Shown piece by piece: positions 25,229 through 36,884 of a DNA stretch of 64,000 nt. This DNA is from Struthidea cinerea. Taxonomy: Eukaryota > Chordata > Aves > Passeriformes > Corcoracidae. The translations under genes were made by a program, and so were the position numbers. Below the pieces are notes generated by a model. The model had not been told where the DNA came from and made no database searches. It saw nothing but the letters and a program-made list of their open reading frames with translations. The DNA lies in NCBI GenBank assembly GCA_013397865.1, contig VZTI01003651.1, positions 295,890-359,889 of the forward strand. The letters are read 5' to 3'. Within the stretch, counting starts at the first letter, position 1; the number at the start of each line of letters is the position of its first letter.

Positions 25229-28200
25229 CTTGTTTTGGGATTGTACTTTCATTATTTTCCTAAAGACAGGTTGATTTTCATTGGCTGGTAACTATTTGAA
25301 GCGTGTTTATTTGCAAACAGGTACAGCTCTTAAGTTAATTCCTTAATTTCTTTCTTTGGGCAGGAGCAGGAATGCTTAGCTGGTAGGGGAGGTGGGGTAG
25401 GCATATGTCCTGAAGCAGGTGCATAATTCAAGAAATCCTCATTTAAATTCTGTAACGTTTACATTTATAAATGAACAAATTATTCCTTATCTCTGCCAAA
25501 GAGGGCAAAAGTGCTTTAGCACTTGACTCTCCTTCCCAGTGCTTCTGCTGTAGTTTTCACCAGCCAGGACTGGGATTTATTTCCCTTCCTTCCTTGCTTC
25601 CCAAAACACAGCAATAGCTGATGCTGCTAAATATTTTCCATGTAATTTTAAATAACATTGTACTAAGTTTATGTTTGGGAGTAGTTGATCAAAATTTTAA
25701 TGTAACTTTTAAAAAAGTCAGTAAAAATAAAATTCAAACCCTTTTCTTAACGTCTTCCCTTATGAATTCTAATATGAATTCAGGTAGTTTCCTAGTATTT
25801 TTTTGATGGTTAATGCAATCCTGGTTTGGTAGTCAAGGTGAAAAATGCACTAAGCTATGGAATACGTATTGAATTGTTTATTTCCTCTCTGAAGGACTTC
25901 AGCAGCAGATTTTTTGAATTTGAGGGTGGAGTGTGTCTTGCAGACGAGTTCAAATGGTTTGGTCACTGTTTAAATTCCCCAAGCTAACGAGGCAGGCAGA
26001 CGCTGCTCTGTGTTCTTGTGATTAAAACCAAAACTCTTCTACACTTGCATTTTTTTGTTCCTGGGCCACAAGATTTACTGCAGCCTAAGAGCAGCTACAG
26101 TGGAGATTGAATAAGCACAGACAAGAGATTCTGGTCTGTTTAGATTTTCTGTTACACTCTGTTAACATTGATGGGATGATGATAGCTTCGTCTGAACTCT
26201 AAAGAGCACCTTAAATCCTTTGGTAATTAACTCTTTGCTTATTACTCTGCATTCTCAGCACTGCATATTAGAAAAAAAGGCAATATTTGAGGTGAAGCTG
26301 AGAATTCCCATCTTCAACAATATCAAACCTGTGATGCTGCTTAGAGTGCAGTGCCTCTGCTGAAAGATGGGGCCTTTGAAAGATGGGGCTGAAAGAAAGG
26401 GCCTCCCTTTCCCCCCCCAAAAAATATAATTAATTCTTTAAAATGTACTTTTTGACTTTTGTACCACTTTAAAACAAACGCTCTCCCCATGCTGATGAAC
26501 CAGCACTCCGACTGAATGTGCTGCACTGTAAATCAGGGCAAAAGTGAGGTCCCAGCGTTTTGTCACTCTCAGTTTCACTTGAGTTCTGTATTGTCAGGTC
26601 ATTCATTTGCTGCTGTTTGTGTTCCTTGGTGATGGGGTGATAAATAGCTGTCCCTGCCATCACTCAAGTGGCTGCTGCTGGAAGTGACAAAGCGATTCAC
26701 GAACCAGATTCTTGCAGATGTTGAGCTCTGCTTAATAAGTTAGAAAACAGTTTTTTTCTGATGAGGTAAAAAAGCCTTTATATGAATGCAAAAGACTGTT
26801 GCTGCTCAGATCTGTAAAACTGGAAGGAGGAAGTTAATGGTCCAAATGACCTTACACTTTTGGGTGCTTCTGTCCCACATCCTAGATTAGATTTTTAATC
26901 CTGAATCAAAAAATTCCACCCATATCTGAGTGCAAATCATATGTTGGTGGCTGATGCAACTTACTGAGGTGGTTTATATATTGGGATATCCATTTGGAAT
27001 AAAAACAAGTTGAGGTGGAATAGAAATGTCAAGTGGTAAAGGGAAATTAAGTGGTAAGAGCTGTTTCCCCATACTTGTAACACAGGGAGTGGTAGATGTA
27101 AAATGGAGTGGAAAGGATGTCCTTCAGGATATGTGCCAGCCTTGATAAAAAATGAGCATTTCTTGCCCACTGCTGTGAAACACTTGATTCTTGGTGGTGT
27201 TTTGTGTCTGGTCCCTCAAAGATGTGGATGTGGAATCTGCAATCTCTGATCCCTGTTCATCAGCCCATGTAGATCCAGCTCCTGACCAGCTGGAGCACAC
27301 GCTTCCTCTTGCTCAGCTGGACAAGCAGACTGAAACGGGATGGGAATGTGGGGCAGGAACAGGGCTGGAAACAAGATGTGAAGTTCATGCAGAAGCTGAG
27401 AATGTGGCAGTAAAAGGATGGAGAGATGAGTTGAGATGATTCCTGCAGTGGGAGAAAAGGGCAGGGATGTATAGAGTGAACCTTTCAATAACCCACCCCA
27501 CTTGCCAAGAGTTGTGCAAACTCAACGTGGAAGTTTCTTGCAGGGAAATGTGGAATATGATGTTTTCTCATCTTCTGTGGGGAGTACAAGAAAGAGTAAA
27601 CCTGATTTTTCAGCAAAAAAATGGATATTAGGAAAATAATTTCTGCGTTGGACTTCTGAAATAGCTCACTTGGGGAGTCTTAATATTCTGGTTGCTGTTC
27701 CCTGAGTTGCCGTAAGCTTTTCCTGCCAGTAACTTCATCTCAATGCAGCAACAGTTATCTGTAAAGTCTAAGTGATCCTGCAATAAAAGGGCCTTCTTAA
27801 TCAGAGATGGTAACGTCTGAGACAGTCAGTGCTTTCAGCATTGGCATCCTGTTCTGCTCAGGCAATCCCACGTAGGAGGAAGACAGACACAAAAAGTGAT
27901 TTGGCTGTAATGCAGCAAAACAAATTCTGGCCAAATTGTGGACTTGGAGTTAATGGGTACACAGTGTTACTCTGCAAGTCTGCAGCGCTGCCTGGAAATC
28001 AGGGGCAGTTTTGTAGCCTGTTAACTACTTAGGACTGTTTTGTTATTTCAAGTTTGGCTTCAGCCGGTGAAAAATGGGGCACTTTCATGTCTTGTATTTC
28101 AAAAATAAAAACGTTTTAAGAATATTAAGGGCAAGTCTTACTCGATTGCTTTAGAGCGGGCGCTGAGGCTGTGATCTCATCCATTTATATGCATGTGTGT

Positions 28201-28503
28201 GTCATCCCCCTTTCTCCCCCAGCCAACTGGATGTTGACTTATGGTGTCAGTTTTCTCCTTGTGGATGTGGAGCGAGCCTTTCCTGCCGTTCCATGTTTTA
28301 CAGTGCATCCACGTGCTCCAGAATGGCTGCACATAAATTGTGCCCAGGCCATTTAAGAACATCGGATCCTGTGGGGTCAGACTGGCAGACGAGCCCAGGA
28401 ACCAGTCTGTGATGGCAGTAAAAAGACTCCTTGCAGAAAGTCAGCCTTCCTCTGGCAGCTGGGGAAGTGGCAGAAACCACACCCAGGGCTTCAGCTTTTG
28501 GGA
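25229..28503. other. Intronic stretch with a small direct repeat
   Basis: TGAAAGATGGGGC occurs twice at 26361 and 26377. No other feature is supported. Confidence 0.5.
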
Positions 28504-28846
28504 TTGTTCAGCTTGGAGAAAAGGAGGCTCAGGGGGGACCTTCTGGCTCTGCACAACTCCCTGACAGGAGGGGGCAGCCAGGGGGATCGGGCTCTGCTCC
28601 CAGGGAACAGGGAAAGGATGAGAGGGAACGGCCTCAAGCTGTGCCAGGGGAGGTTCGGGTTGGACATCAGGAGGAATTTCTCCATGGAAAGGATTGTCAG
28701 GCATTGGAATTGGCCAGGGAGGTTTGGAGTCCCCATCTCTGGAGGTGTCCAAGGAACGCCTGGGCTGGTGACAAGGTTATGATGGGTCACAGATTGTACT
28801 TGATGATCTTGGAGGTCTTTTGCAACTTAAATGGTTCTGTGATTTA
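28504..28846 (+). mobile_element. CR1 LINE fragment with RT C-terminal coding remnant
   Basis: From about 28498 the plus frame reads LFSLEKRRLRGDL, then RGNGLKLCQGRFGLDIRRNF and ERIVRHW, the C-terminal end of the CR1 reverse-transcriptase ORF, followed by 3' UTR and the end GGAGGTCTTTTGCAACTTAA. It is 5'-truncated and carries a frameshift after RHW. Confidence 0.93.
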
Positions 28847-29513
28847 TACACTGACTGGCAAGATTTGGGCCATCAGCCGTCGTTTCTCTGCCCCTGCCCA
28901 AATCTCTCCATTACCATTTTTCCTGATGATCCTTGGCCCTTATTCTGGAGCTCTTCTGCTGTGAGCTCTTTTCAACGAAGGCACTTGCTGGTTCTTGCCT
29001 GATCAGTCTCAGTCACAGGTAAAAATGGTTCTAAACTAATTTTTTACAGGTTAAGAGAATTTTTTAGACCAATCCTGTTTGGTTTTTTGCCAAGACCTTT
29101 ATATTCCGAAGTATTAAGGCTGAGTAGTCTTTTGGTATTAACTGCTGTTTGTTATTTACAGCATCAGATACACCGAATAAGTTCTTATGAAGTCAGGGTT
29201 TGGCAAAGTGAAGGGCATAGGAAGGTATGTGATGTAGTTCTTTACGTCTCACAGCTTTTATTTTTTCACTTCCAATCATTTGACTCCAAGAGCTAGAGCT
29301 GAAATAAGAGCAAATGTGAACTGTGTGAGGACAGTGAGAGAATGGCTAAGGTGTTTCACTTTCTGATTTGGATTCTAAAGGAAGTCCTAAAAACAGAGAC
29401 TGTCAGAGTTACCCCACTTCTCCTTTTCTTTTTCAAATCCTGAAATACCACTGTTGGTGCAAATCCTTGGTGAGAACTGCAGGTCACCAACCAGCACTGT
29501 GTGATTGTTAACC

Positions 29514-29557
29514 CTTTCCAGTGTTTCACTGTATACTTTCCAGTATTTCACTGTTTC
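29514..29557. repeat. 22-bp tandem duplication
   Basis: Two adjacent units starting CTTTCCAGT and containing TTTCACTGT lie at 29514-29535 and 29536-29557, with a few differences. Confidence 0.8.
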
Positions 29558-29612
29558 CATCACCCCTCTCCTGTAGAACTCATTATTTGTAATCCAGTGC
29601 CGGCAAGAGAGG

Positions 29613-29740
29613 AAGAGGTGGAACAGGTTGCTTCATCCCTGGAAGTGTCCAAGGCCAGGCTGGACAGGGCTTGGAGCAGGGGGTGGAATGAGATGAGCTT
29701 TAAGGTTCCTTCCAACCCAAACCACCCCAGGATTCAGTGA
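29613..29740 (+). mobile_element. CR1 LINE 3' end with internal deletion
   Basis: AGGTGGAACAGGTTGC, CTGGAAGTGTCCAAGGCCAG and AAGGTTCCTTCCAACCCAAA are present, but the usual CTGGGATAGTGGAAGGTGTCC block between GGAGCA and GGGGGTGGAA is missing. A run of about 17 T follows at 29749-29765. Confidence 0.88.
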
Positions 29741-29765
29741 TAATCAGATTTTTTTTTTTTTTTTT

Positions 29766-32759
29766 AATACAAACTCAGTCTAGGAAGATCCATCTGTTTT
29801 GGCTACGAGACGAGAGAGAACTCATAGCCAGTGACTTCTGTACTGTTCTGTTCTCTAGAGGACCTTGCAGCAATCTTGCTGCTGTAACTTTGGAATGTCT
29901 TCCAGGAGTTGTTTAAATTCTGTGACTGACCCCAGGCATGGGAATTTGGCTGTGCTTTCAGTGGTAAGTCATGTTTCAGCAGGGGTTAAACTGGCTTAAC
30001 AAATTGTATCCTTGGGTGGATGGTGACAGAGATTTATATAAGAGATAAGTGTGCCAGTGCATTATCAACTGGGTGTAAAGAATCATAAAGAACTAAGTAA
30101 TAAATGAAGTTGAAAGTACCCCTCTCTATAAGTCAGTGTTTTGGATAATATTCTTAGAACTAACAAAAAAGATAAAAATTCATCCTCCCGTCTCCTGGGC
30201 TTGGCAGCAGAATTGTTGGTCAGCAGGAATGTGCAAAACTTTGTGAAAAATTGTTTTTTAGATAATTGCCTGTTGCAGACTGTCTAGAGGAACTCACATT
30301 TTATTTTTGGCATATTGCATTAAACAGTAGCTTTTACATTTTAGGACCGATGTGTTGATTTATATATCCTCCAGTCCTCTGGTGGACATCCAATTTCCAA
30401 ACTTGGATACCTCTCTTGAGTAACTGGAGTCAAAATTTTTCGCTTTCAGACAGAAAGAGTAACTTTCCAAGTCAGTACCTGTCCAGCTCAAAGAAAAACT
30501 GCAAGGTGATAATTGGGATGGGTCTAAAAGCTTGCATAGGAAAGGCTTTACACTCATTCCCACCTGGATTTTGGGGTGTAGACCTTTGAATGGCTTGGCT
30601 GTCCTTTCGATCAATATCCATGCACTTGGAGAAAGCCTGGAATCTTACCTAAAGGTCCAGAATCAAAGTGGAAGTGGTATGTGAATTAAAAATATTTGGT
30701 TTTTTCTTTCTTTGCCCTTAGAATTGGAAGCTTGTTAACAGCAGCTCATTGTTTTGTCACTGATACACAGGAGATACCGCACAGATATTTTTGAATTTTA
30801 CTTGTTAGCAGCCAATGTTGAGGGGGAAAATGCAGTTCCTTGGCGGTACAACCACGACTCTTGAAGTATATTTTGGGAGGATGCTGCTGGCTCATCTGGA
30901 AATCGAGGGATGGATGCATCCATACCGCAAAAAGATCTTACACCTATTTTTAATTGACAGTTATTGTAACTTTAATTAATACCTGAATGACACGTGCGTA
31001 AATCTACCAGGGTCCTGAGCTTGTCTCCAACTGCTGCTTCTCTTGTTTTTGAGTGCGACTGAGTGGGATGAGATTAATGGACTCTACCATTTATTTAGGT
31101 TTAAAATAAAACGTGTACATAAAATATATATAAACCTGTAAATACAAACCTCCTTCCAGGAGTCGGAATGGCAAAACATAAAGAATCTTCCCAGATCTTT
31201 GAAACACAGGGTGAGGCGTGGAGACAGAAAGACGTGTTTGGAAATGATGAAAGGCAGAGCTGGAATAATTCCTCGGATGGTTTCTGGTTTTCTCCTTACA
31301 ACACTGGGCTGCAGCTTTGAAGGCCAAGTCAGCCTTGCTCTGAGAGGAACCCTTTGAACCTCTGAGCTGGCACCTGACCCCTTTGGACAGGAACAAGTGG
31401 ATACCTTACAGTTCCTTGGCTGTAGGAAAAGGTGGAGAGCTCTGCTCAGGAAAACAGCTCCAAGAAAATGCTGCTGCAGAGGGGGTTTAAGGAATAAGCT
31501 GCGTCGTGGCTAGGAAGCTTTTGGGTTAAGGGAGAAGTTTGGGGGGGTTACAGAGTTTTTTCTGTGGACTGTCATTCCAGCAGATAACACAGGTTGAGTT
31601 AAAAAGGGTTTGGACAAACCTTGATGTGGCACTGGTTGATTTTGGGAGCTAAACCAGCTCAGCAGCCCATTCATGTTACAGAACCACTCAGTGCTTCGAA
31701 AGACACAAAATATCTGAACGTGGGGAATAAATTAATGGTTTTTAGCTATTACTTTGGCCACTTTCCTGCTGTTTCCCCCAGCACCAGCCTGGACCTTGTG
31801 TTAAAGCTGAGCACAAATGTTTGGTTCAAAACCAGCTATAGTAGATGATGCATTTTCTGCTTGTTTCTGTAAGTGCAAAAACTCCATAATCAATCAGCTT
31901 CGAGAATAAATTGATGGCAACTCAGCCTGTGTTCAGTACAGATGATTTGTTCCTAATTCTTCCCATCCCTTTACCTTCTGACTGGCTCACACTTAGCAGG
32001 TTTCCTGCAGATATTGCCTGCATCCACTTGCATTATATATGGAAAAAAGAAAGTTTTCAGAGAAGTTAGCAAGTGAAAATGGAGAATGTAATGGCAGCCA
32101 AAACCGTAGCCTTTGCTGCCAGTGACAGCTATAATTATATATGGGGCACATACATTCTAGCAGATCCTTCCGTTTAACCACCCTGGTTTAAGCACAGACC
32201 AAATTTAGGATCTGAGCATGGTGACCATGGCACTCACTAAATCTCTAATTCCATCTTCTGCCATTTACTGTCTTTCTCAAATGCTCAGTGAGACTTTTTT
32301 TTCCTAGTTGTTCTATGGAACAGCTTTGATTTTTCTCACTTTGTGGTTATTTTAAGCTTCAGAAAACAATAAGAATGTACTTTCTTTTTTTTTTTTTTCC
32401 CCCCTCTTTCCTCTGTGCTTTTATGAAAGCAGAATCTGTGTAGATAAAGCACAGTTGATCTGTTAGGGATTACTGTTTCTCAGTTATTCTTTTGCTCTTG
32501 CATATCATGCCTTTATGTAGAAGAATATTTAAAGGTGCCATGTAGAACAGCGAGATGAAAGATTCTTTGTGCATTGAAGAATTCTGGTGTCACAGGAGTC
32601 CACCTGTTCTCCCCTAACTTTTTTTTTTTTCAAACTGAAGTTTATTTAAAGTGATTTTTAGTGCTTAGAAAAGCTGCTGGCTTTTGACAGCCTTCAAGAT
32701 TGAAAGGCTGTCCCCACAGGTGGTGGCAGCAGCACTGTGGCCTGGAATTCAGGGCACAG
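29766..32759. other. Intronic stretch with nothing recognisable
   Basis: An 84-codon minus frame at 30360-30614 and a 101-codon minus frame at 31091-31396 have no known motif. A long T/C tract lies at 32385-32405, just right of the middle of the block. Confidence 0.45.
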
Positions 32760-32890
32760 GAGTGGGAATCAGAAGATCCATGTTCTGTTCTCATCTTTAT
32801 CCCAGCTGACCTTGAGCCAAGTAGCAGTAGCTGAGGCTCAGTTTTCTGTGGGGAATTTTACCCCGGCTCACGAGGACATTGTTGTAAAGA
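32760..32890 (-). mobile_element. MIR-like SINE relic, reverse orientation
   Basis: CCAGCTGACCTTGAGCCAAG, CTGAGGCTCAGTTTTCTGTG and GGACATTGTTGTAAAGA follow the reverse MIR order (TGTGACCTTGGGCAAG, GCCTCAGTTTCC, GGTTGTTGTGAGGA). It contributes most of a spurious 176-codon + frame at 32737-33267. Confidence 0.6.
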
Positions 32891-33741
32891 ATTGCTGCTC
32901 GCTTAGGAAAGGAAAGACAAAGGATAAAAACTCCTTGCATCATCATCAAGCAACAGAGCTCATGTCCAGTCTACCAGCCACAAGAATAATTGGCAGTTTC
33001 CAGGAGGAGATATTACCAGCAGCCCGTGGAAAATCTTGGGATGAGTGGGAGTTCTTTTTGTCTGTGCAAAATTGTCTGAGAGGGGCTAACAAAGCCACAC
33101 TGGTTTCTTTTGGTGTGCCCTACATGAATGAAATCGTGGTGATTTCTGTGGAGAGTCGAGCTGGATCAGCCCAGAGATCCACTGGATGTAGCTTTGCGTG
33201 TCACATCATGGTCAGTATCGGACAATTAATGCACCCATCCAGCTTGCAAAGCTGTTCCTCTGATTAAGCACCAGAGGAATTTTCTTTTTGACCCTTTCAG
33301 GCCATCAGCTTAATTCCCAGAAGCTTCAGATTTAATTACGCAAATCATTACCACAGCATGCATAGCTGCAGATTTTATTAATGACCATAAAATTACTGAA
33401 TCCTCTTTAAAATGGGTGTGGATTCCCAGCCAGAAGGTCCCTTCACACCTCAGCTCTAGTACAGGTGAATCCCACAGGTTGGTGCAGCACCTTTGCAAGT
33501 GCCACCTTTCTACACCTGATTTCCTCCAAATTTACTACCACTAGTTATACCCTTCTGCAGTTCTGCCGCCAAATTCAGGTGTTCTTGCCTCTCAAATGGT
33601 AGCTGAGCTCAAGTTTTACTGTTCTCAGAGCCCGTTTTTATGCCTTTCGCAGCAGCCTGACCTTTACACCTCTCTGTTTCAGATTCCTTCCACTCGCTCT
33701 GTTGCCTTTGTGCCTATCCCTAAAATGTTCTTTAATCCATT

Positions 33742-34002
33742 TCAATTCCTTCTCCCTGCACAATACTTTATGACTTTGTAAATCAGCCTGAGTGGTACAA
33801 AATCAAATGCTTTCCTGAGGTCCTGATAACTTATGTCCACTGTTTCACTCTTGTCTAACCTAACGATTTGGTCGTATAATAAAAAGGATTTCAGCAGATT
33901 TGTCAGGCATGACCTTCCTTTTATGAATCTGTACTGAATGTCCTCTACTAAATTATGCATTTCCAAATGTTCTGCAATTTTGGCTTTTATCAACACTTCC
34001 AA
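33742..34002 (-). pseudogene. Old CR1/L3-type reverse-transcriptase fragment
   Basis: The minus frame reads IKAKIAEHLEMHNLVEDIQ, then RFIKGRSCLTNLL, DQIVRLDKSETVDISYQDL and RKAFDFVP. This is the order of a CR1-clade RT palm region (Q-GF-KGRSCLTNLL ... VDVVYLDFSKAFDTVP). It is an 86-codon open remnant with key positions altered (YQDLRKAFD for YLDFSKAFD) and no flanking frame, so it is an isolated decayed piece on the opposite strand from the young CR1 copy that begins at 34148. Confidence 0.85.
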
Positions 34003-34147
34003 TACATACCCGCAGCTGAAGCTGGATTTCCTGTTCGAAGATTCAGCAGAACTCTGTCACAGCCCAATGAAATTCATCAGTTTTTCAGAAGTCTCTATAA
34101 TACAACTTCAGCTTCTTGTCCTCGTCTTAGTGAATGGTTCTTTCTGA

Positions 34148-34382
34148 GAGAGAGTAGGTTTAGATTGGATATTAGGGAGAAATTCTTGGCTGTGAGGGTG
34201 GGGAGGCCCTGGCAGAGGTTGCCCAGAGAAGCTGTGGCTGCCCCTGGGTCCCTGGAAGTGTCCAAGGCCAGGTTGGACGGGGCTTGGAGCAGCGTGGGAC
34301 AGTGGAAGGTGTCAGGGTTGGAACAAGGTGAACTTTAAAGCATCTTTCTACTCCGAACTATTCTGGGATTCTGTGATTCTAC
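34148..34382 (+). mobile_element. CR1 LINE 3' fragment
   Basis: TAGGTTTAGATTGGATATTA, GCTGTGAGGGTGGGGAGGCC and CTGGAAGTGTCCAAGGCCAG run to the octamer tail ATTCTGGGATTCTGTGATTC. The CCCATGGCAGGGGG block is deleted. Confidence 0.92.
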
Positions 34383-34384
34383 AG

Positions 34385-34496
34385 ATCTTGACATTGGAAT
34401 CAGGATTTTGGTTTATAGAGCTCTGACAGTCCTGTGTGCTCAGGAAATACACTGGCTTGGTGTCACATGTGGAATGAGTTGCTGAATCTCAGCCCA
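34385..34496 (+). repeat. Member 1 of a homologous pair flanking two CR1 3' ends
   Basis: This segment, directly 3' of a CR1 tail, is similar to 36750-36884, directly 3' of another CR1 tail. The best core, 34459-34496 against 36847-36884, differs at 3 of 38 bases. Confidence 0.75.
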
Positions 34497-34969
34497 CACA
34501 CAGGTGAGGGGATGTGGGCCGATAGCTCAGTCTGTATTTGGTCCCGAGCTTCCTAAATAATTTCAGTTGAGACCGGAGGTCAGTTCACCTCTCTGTGCAT
34601 CCATTTATTTTCCTTGCCTGTTTCCTAAAGAGCATTTTCCATTGCAGGCTTGTGTTGTGCTTTTGGCTGAATATGTATGTGTGAGGGGGGGAAGGGAAAC
34701 ACCAAATCCTCCGAGTGCTCTTGCTTGAAGCCCTTATGTTTGTGCTTATACCTCCTTTGAACGTATACCTTCTCACTTGGGCTATGCTTCCAAATCTGGA
34801 TTTCTCTTGGAGGGATGTTCTGACCCACCTACTTTGCACTGCTGATATATTTAGCAAAGTTTTGCCGTAATAGTCCTCCGGTGCTGTCCCAAAGCTGTCA
34901 CCTGCTCTGCTGCCTCCCTCCTTCCCAGGCCCCTTCCATGCGTCAAAAGCCACCTGCCAGAGTTCTGCG
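34497..34969. other. Short unassigned stretch
   Basis: Between the homologous flank and the next CR1 copy I see no recognisable repeat or gene. Confidence 0.45.
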
Positions 34970-35236
34970 TAGGACAAGGGGAATGGCTTTAAACTGAGAG
35001 TAGGTTTAGACTCAGTAGTGGGGAGAAATTCTTCCCTGTGAGGGTGGTGAGGCCTTGGCAAAGTGTGCCCAGAGAAGCTGTGACTGCCTCATCCCTGGAA
35101 GTGTCCAAGGCCAGATTGGATGGGGCTTGGAGCAACCTGGGATAGTGGAAGGTGTCCCTGCCCATGGCAGGGGGTGGAACAGGATGAGCTTTAAGGTCCC
35201 TTCCAACCCAAACCATCCCTGGGATTCCATGATTCC
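34970..35236 (+). mobile_element. CR1 LINE 3' fragment
   Basis: TAGGACAAGGGGAATGGCTT, GTGAGGGTGGTGAGGCC, ATAGTGGAAGGTGTCCCTGC and AAGGTCCCTTCCAACCCAAA run to tail ATTCCATGATTCC. The 3' region is intact. Confidence 0.94.
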
Positions 35237-35273
35237 TTGTCCCCAGGCCTGGCTCATGCACAGCTGAGGTGCT

Positions 35274-35652
35274 GCTCAGCCTGGTTAGATTGAGAGTGGC
35301 ACAGGAGGGTCCCAGCTGGATCTACAACTCCTTGACAGGAGAGTGCAGCCAGGTGGAGATCGGCCTCTTCTCGCAGGTAAAAACAGACAGGACAAAAGGA
35401 AATGGCTTCAAATTGCACCAGGGAAGGTTTAGACTGGATATTAGGAACATTTTCTTCAACAAAAGGGCAGTTGGGCATTGGAAGCAGCTGCCCAGGGAGG
35501 TTTGGAGTCCCTATCCCTGGAGGTGTCCAAGGAATGCCTGGACGTGGCACTCAGTGCTCTGGGCTGGGTGATAAGGTGGAGATCGGTCACAGGTGGAACT
35601 CGGTGGTCTTGGAGGTCTTTTCCAACCTCAGTGGTTCTGGAATTCTGGGATC
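35274..35652 (+). mobile_element. CR1 LINE fragment (TTTTCCAACC-type), 38 bp after the previous copy
   Basis: GCTCAGCCTGG, CAACTCCTTGACAGGAG, GGCTTCAAATTGCACCAGGG, TGCCCAGGGAGGTTTGGAGT and GGAGGTCTTTTCCAACCTCA run to tail GGTTCTGGAATTCTGGGAT. It includes the RT C-terminal segment and full 3' UTR, and is from a different CR1 group than its neighbour. Confidence 0.93.
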
Positions 35653-36448
35653 CCAATGCCAGAGCAGAACATCTGGGGATGGAATATGTGTTAAGACCAC
35701 AGGGAATAGTCTATTCTTTGGCCTGGACCCAGCTTAGAGCACAAGCATCGCTAGAACCCTGCTTGGGTCTGTGTGTGCCCTGTATAGCTGGTTATTGAAG
35801 GAGAAAATTGGAGTTATGGAGATACTTAACTTAAAATTACAGAAGATACTCACTGTAATAGATTGGCTTTTCTTTAAAAAGCCAGGTTCTGCCTCCCTCC
35901 TCCAATCTTCCTGTTAGATGTCATCCAAGATGGATTCCAAGTGCAAAAAAAAAAAAAAAAAGGGAAGAGAAGTAAAGCAAGTGAACCTGCAGCAAGTGAA
36001 TCATTCCTACTAAATTTAAACCACTTATTATGGGGAGGGAAAAAAAAAGAGAGAGAACTCGGATTACAGGTTACGCAAGCGTGAGCACATACTTCAGCGT
36101 GTATTGCTGGATTTGTAATTGCCAAACTACTGATTTCTTGGAACTCTGCTATTAGCATTGTTAAGCAGTGTTCCAGACAGTCACTCCTATAAATCCTGTT
36201 AATATGTTAAGCAGGAGAAGGCCTTTGAAAGAATAATATTTAGCTGGCGAGTGATCTCCATTTGGGTGTGTGGTCTGGGCTGAGGTAGGGGAAGTGACTG
36301 TGCTTGCTCTTGGAATGTTCTGCTGGAGCACCCGGTTGATGTTCATTTGAGTGCTACTTGGTTTCTAGTAGGTGCTAAGGAGTATTTTATTTATTTGTTG
36401 GGATAAAAGTGTTAAATAGGGTGTATGAAGGGTCTTAAAACAAAACAG
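35653..36448. other. Intronic stretch with a 17-base A-run
   Basis: An A-run lies at 35945-35961. Nothing else is recognisable. Confidence 0.5.
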
Positions 36449-36744
36449 GACTATGGATAAGGGATGGAGGGACAGGTAATGGGGGAATGGCTTTCCACTG
36501 CCAGAGGGCAGGGATAGATGGGATATTGGGAAGGAATTCCTGGCTGTGAGGGTGGGGAGGCCCTGGCACAGGTTGCCCAGAGAAGCTGTGGCTGCCCCTG
36601 GATCCCTGGCAGTGTCCAAGGCCAGGTTGGATGGGGCTTGGAGCACCCTGGGATAGTGGAAGGTGTCCCTGCCTATGGCAGGGGGTGGAATGGGATGGGC
36701 TTTAAGGTCCCTTCCAGAACAAACAATTCTGTGATTCCATGATT
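36449..36744 (+). mobile_element. CR1 LINE 3' fragment
   Basis: GGATGGAGGGACAGG, GGATATTGGGAAGGAATTCC, GGCTGCCCCTGGATCCCTGG and AAGGTCCCTTCCAGAACAAA run to tail AATTCTGTGATTCCATGATT. Confidence 0.94.
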
Positions 36745-36749
36745 TTCCA

Positions 36750-36884
36750 ACTCTTGACTTTGGAGTTAGTATTTTGTCTCATGTGTCTTTGAGAGCACTC
36801 GGTGCTCAGGGTATCAGCAGCTCCCCGCCTGCAGTTCAGCAGGTTGGGTGTCACACGTGGAGTGAGTTGCTGAGTCTCAGCCCA
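36750..36884 (+). repeat. Member 2 of a homologous pair flanking two CR1 3' ends
   Basis: Homologous to 34385-34496, with about 23 extra bases near 36812-36840. Like the partner, it begins a few bases after a CR1 tail. Confidence 0.75.

Noticed and set aside
29749..29765. T-run after a CR1 copy as a retroposition tail
   Set aside because: CR1 uses octamer tails rather than poly(A/T), and no processed sequence adjoins the run, so it is treated as a simple homopolymer.
30360..30614. 84-codon minus-strand open frame
   Set aside because: No family recognised and no splice signals. It is isolated in AT-rich intron.
32737..33267. 176-codon + strand open frame
   Set aside because: Its first part runs through a MIR-like relic, and no protein family is recognisable.
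34519..34556. tRNA-like bases (GATAGCTCAGT followed by GGTCCCGAGC)
   Set aside because: They resemble A and B boxes, but the spacing is too short for a tRNA and no acceptor or anticodon stems form.
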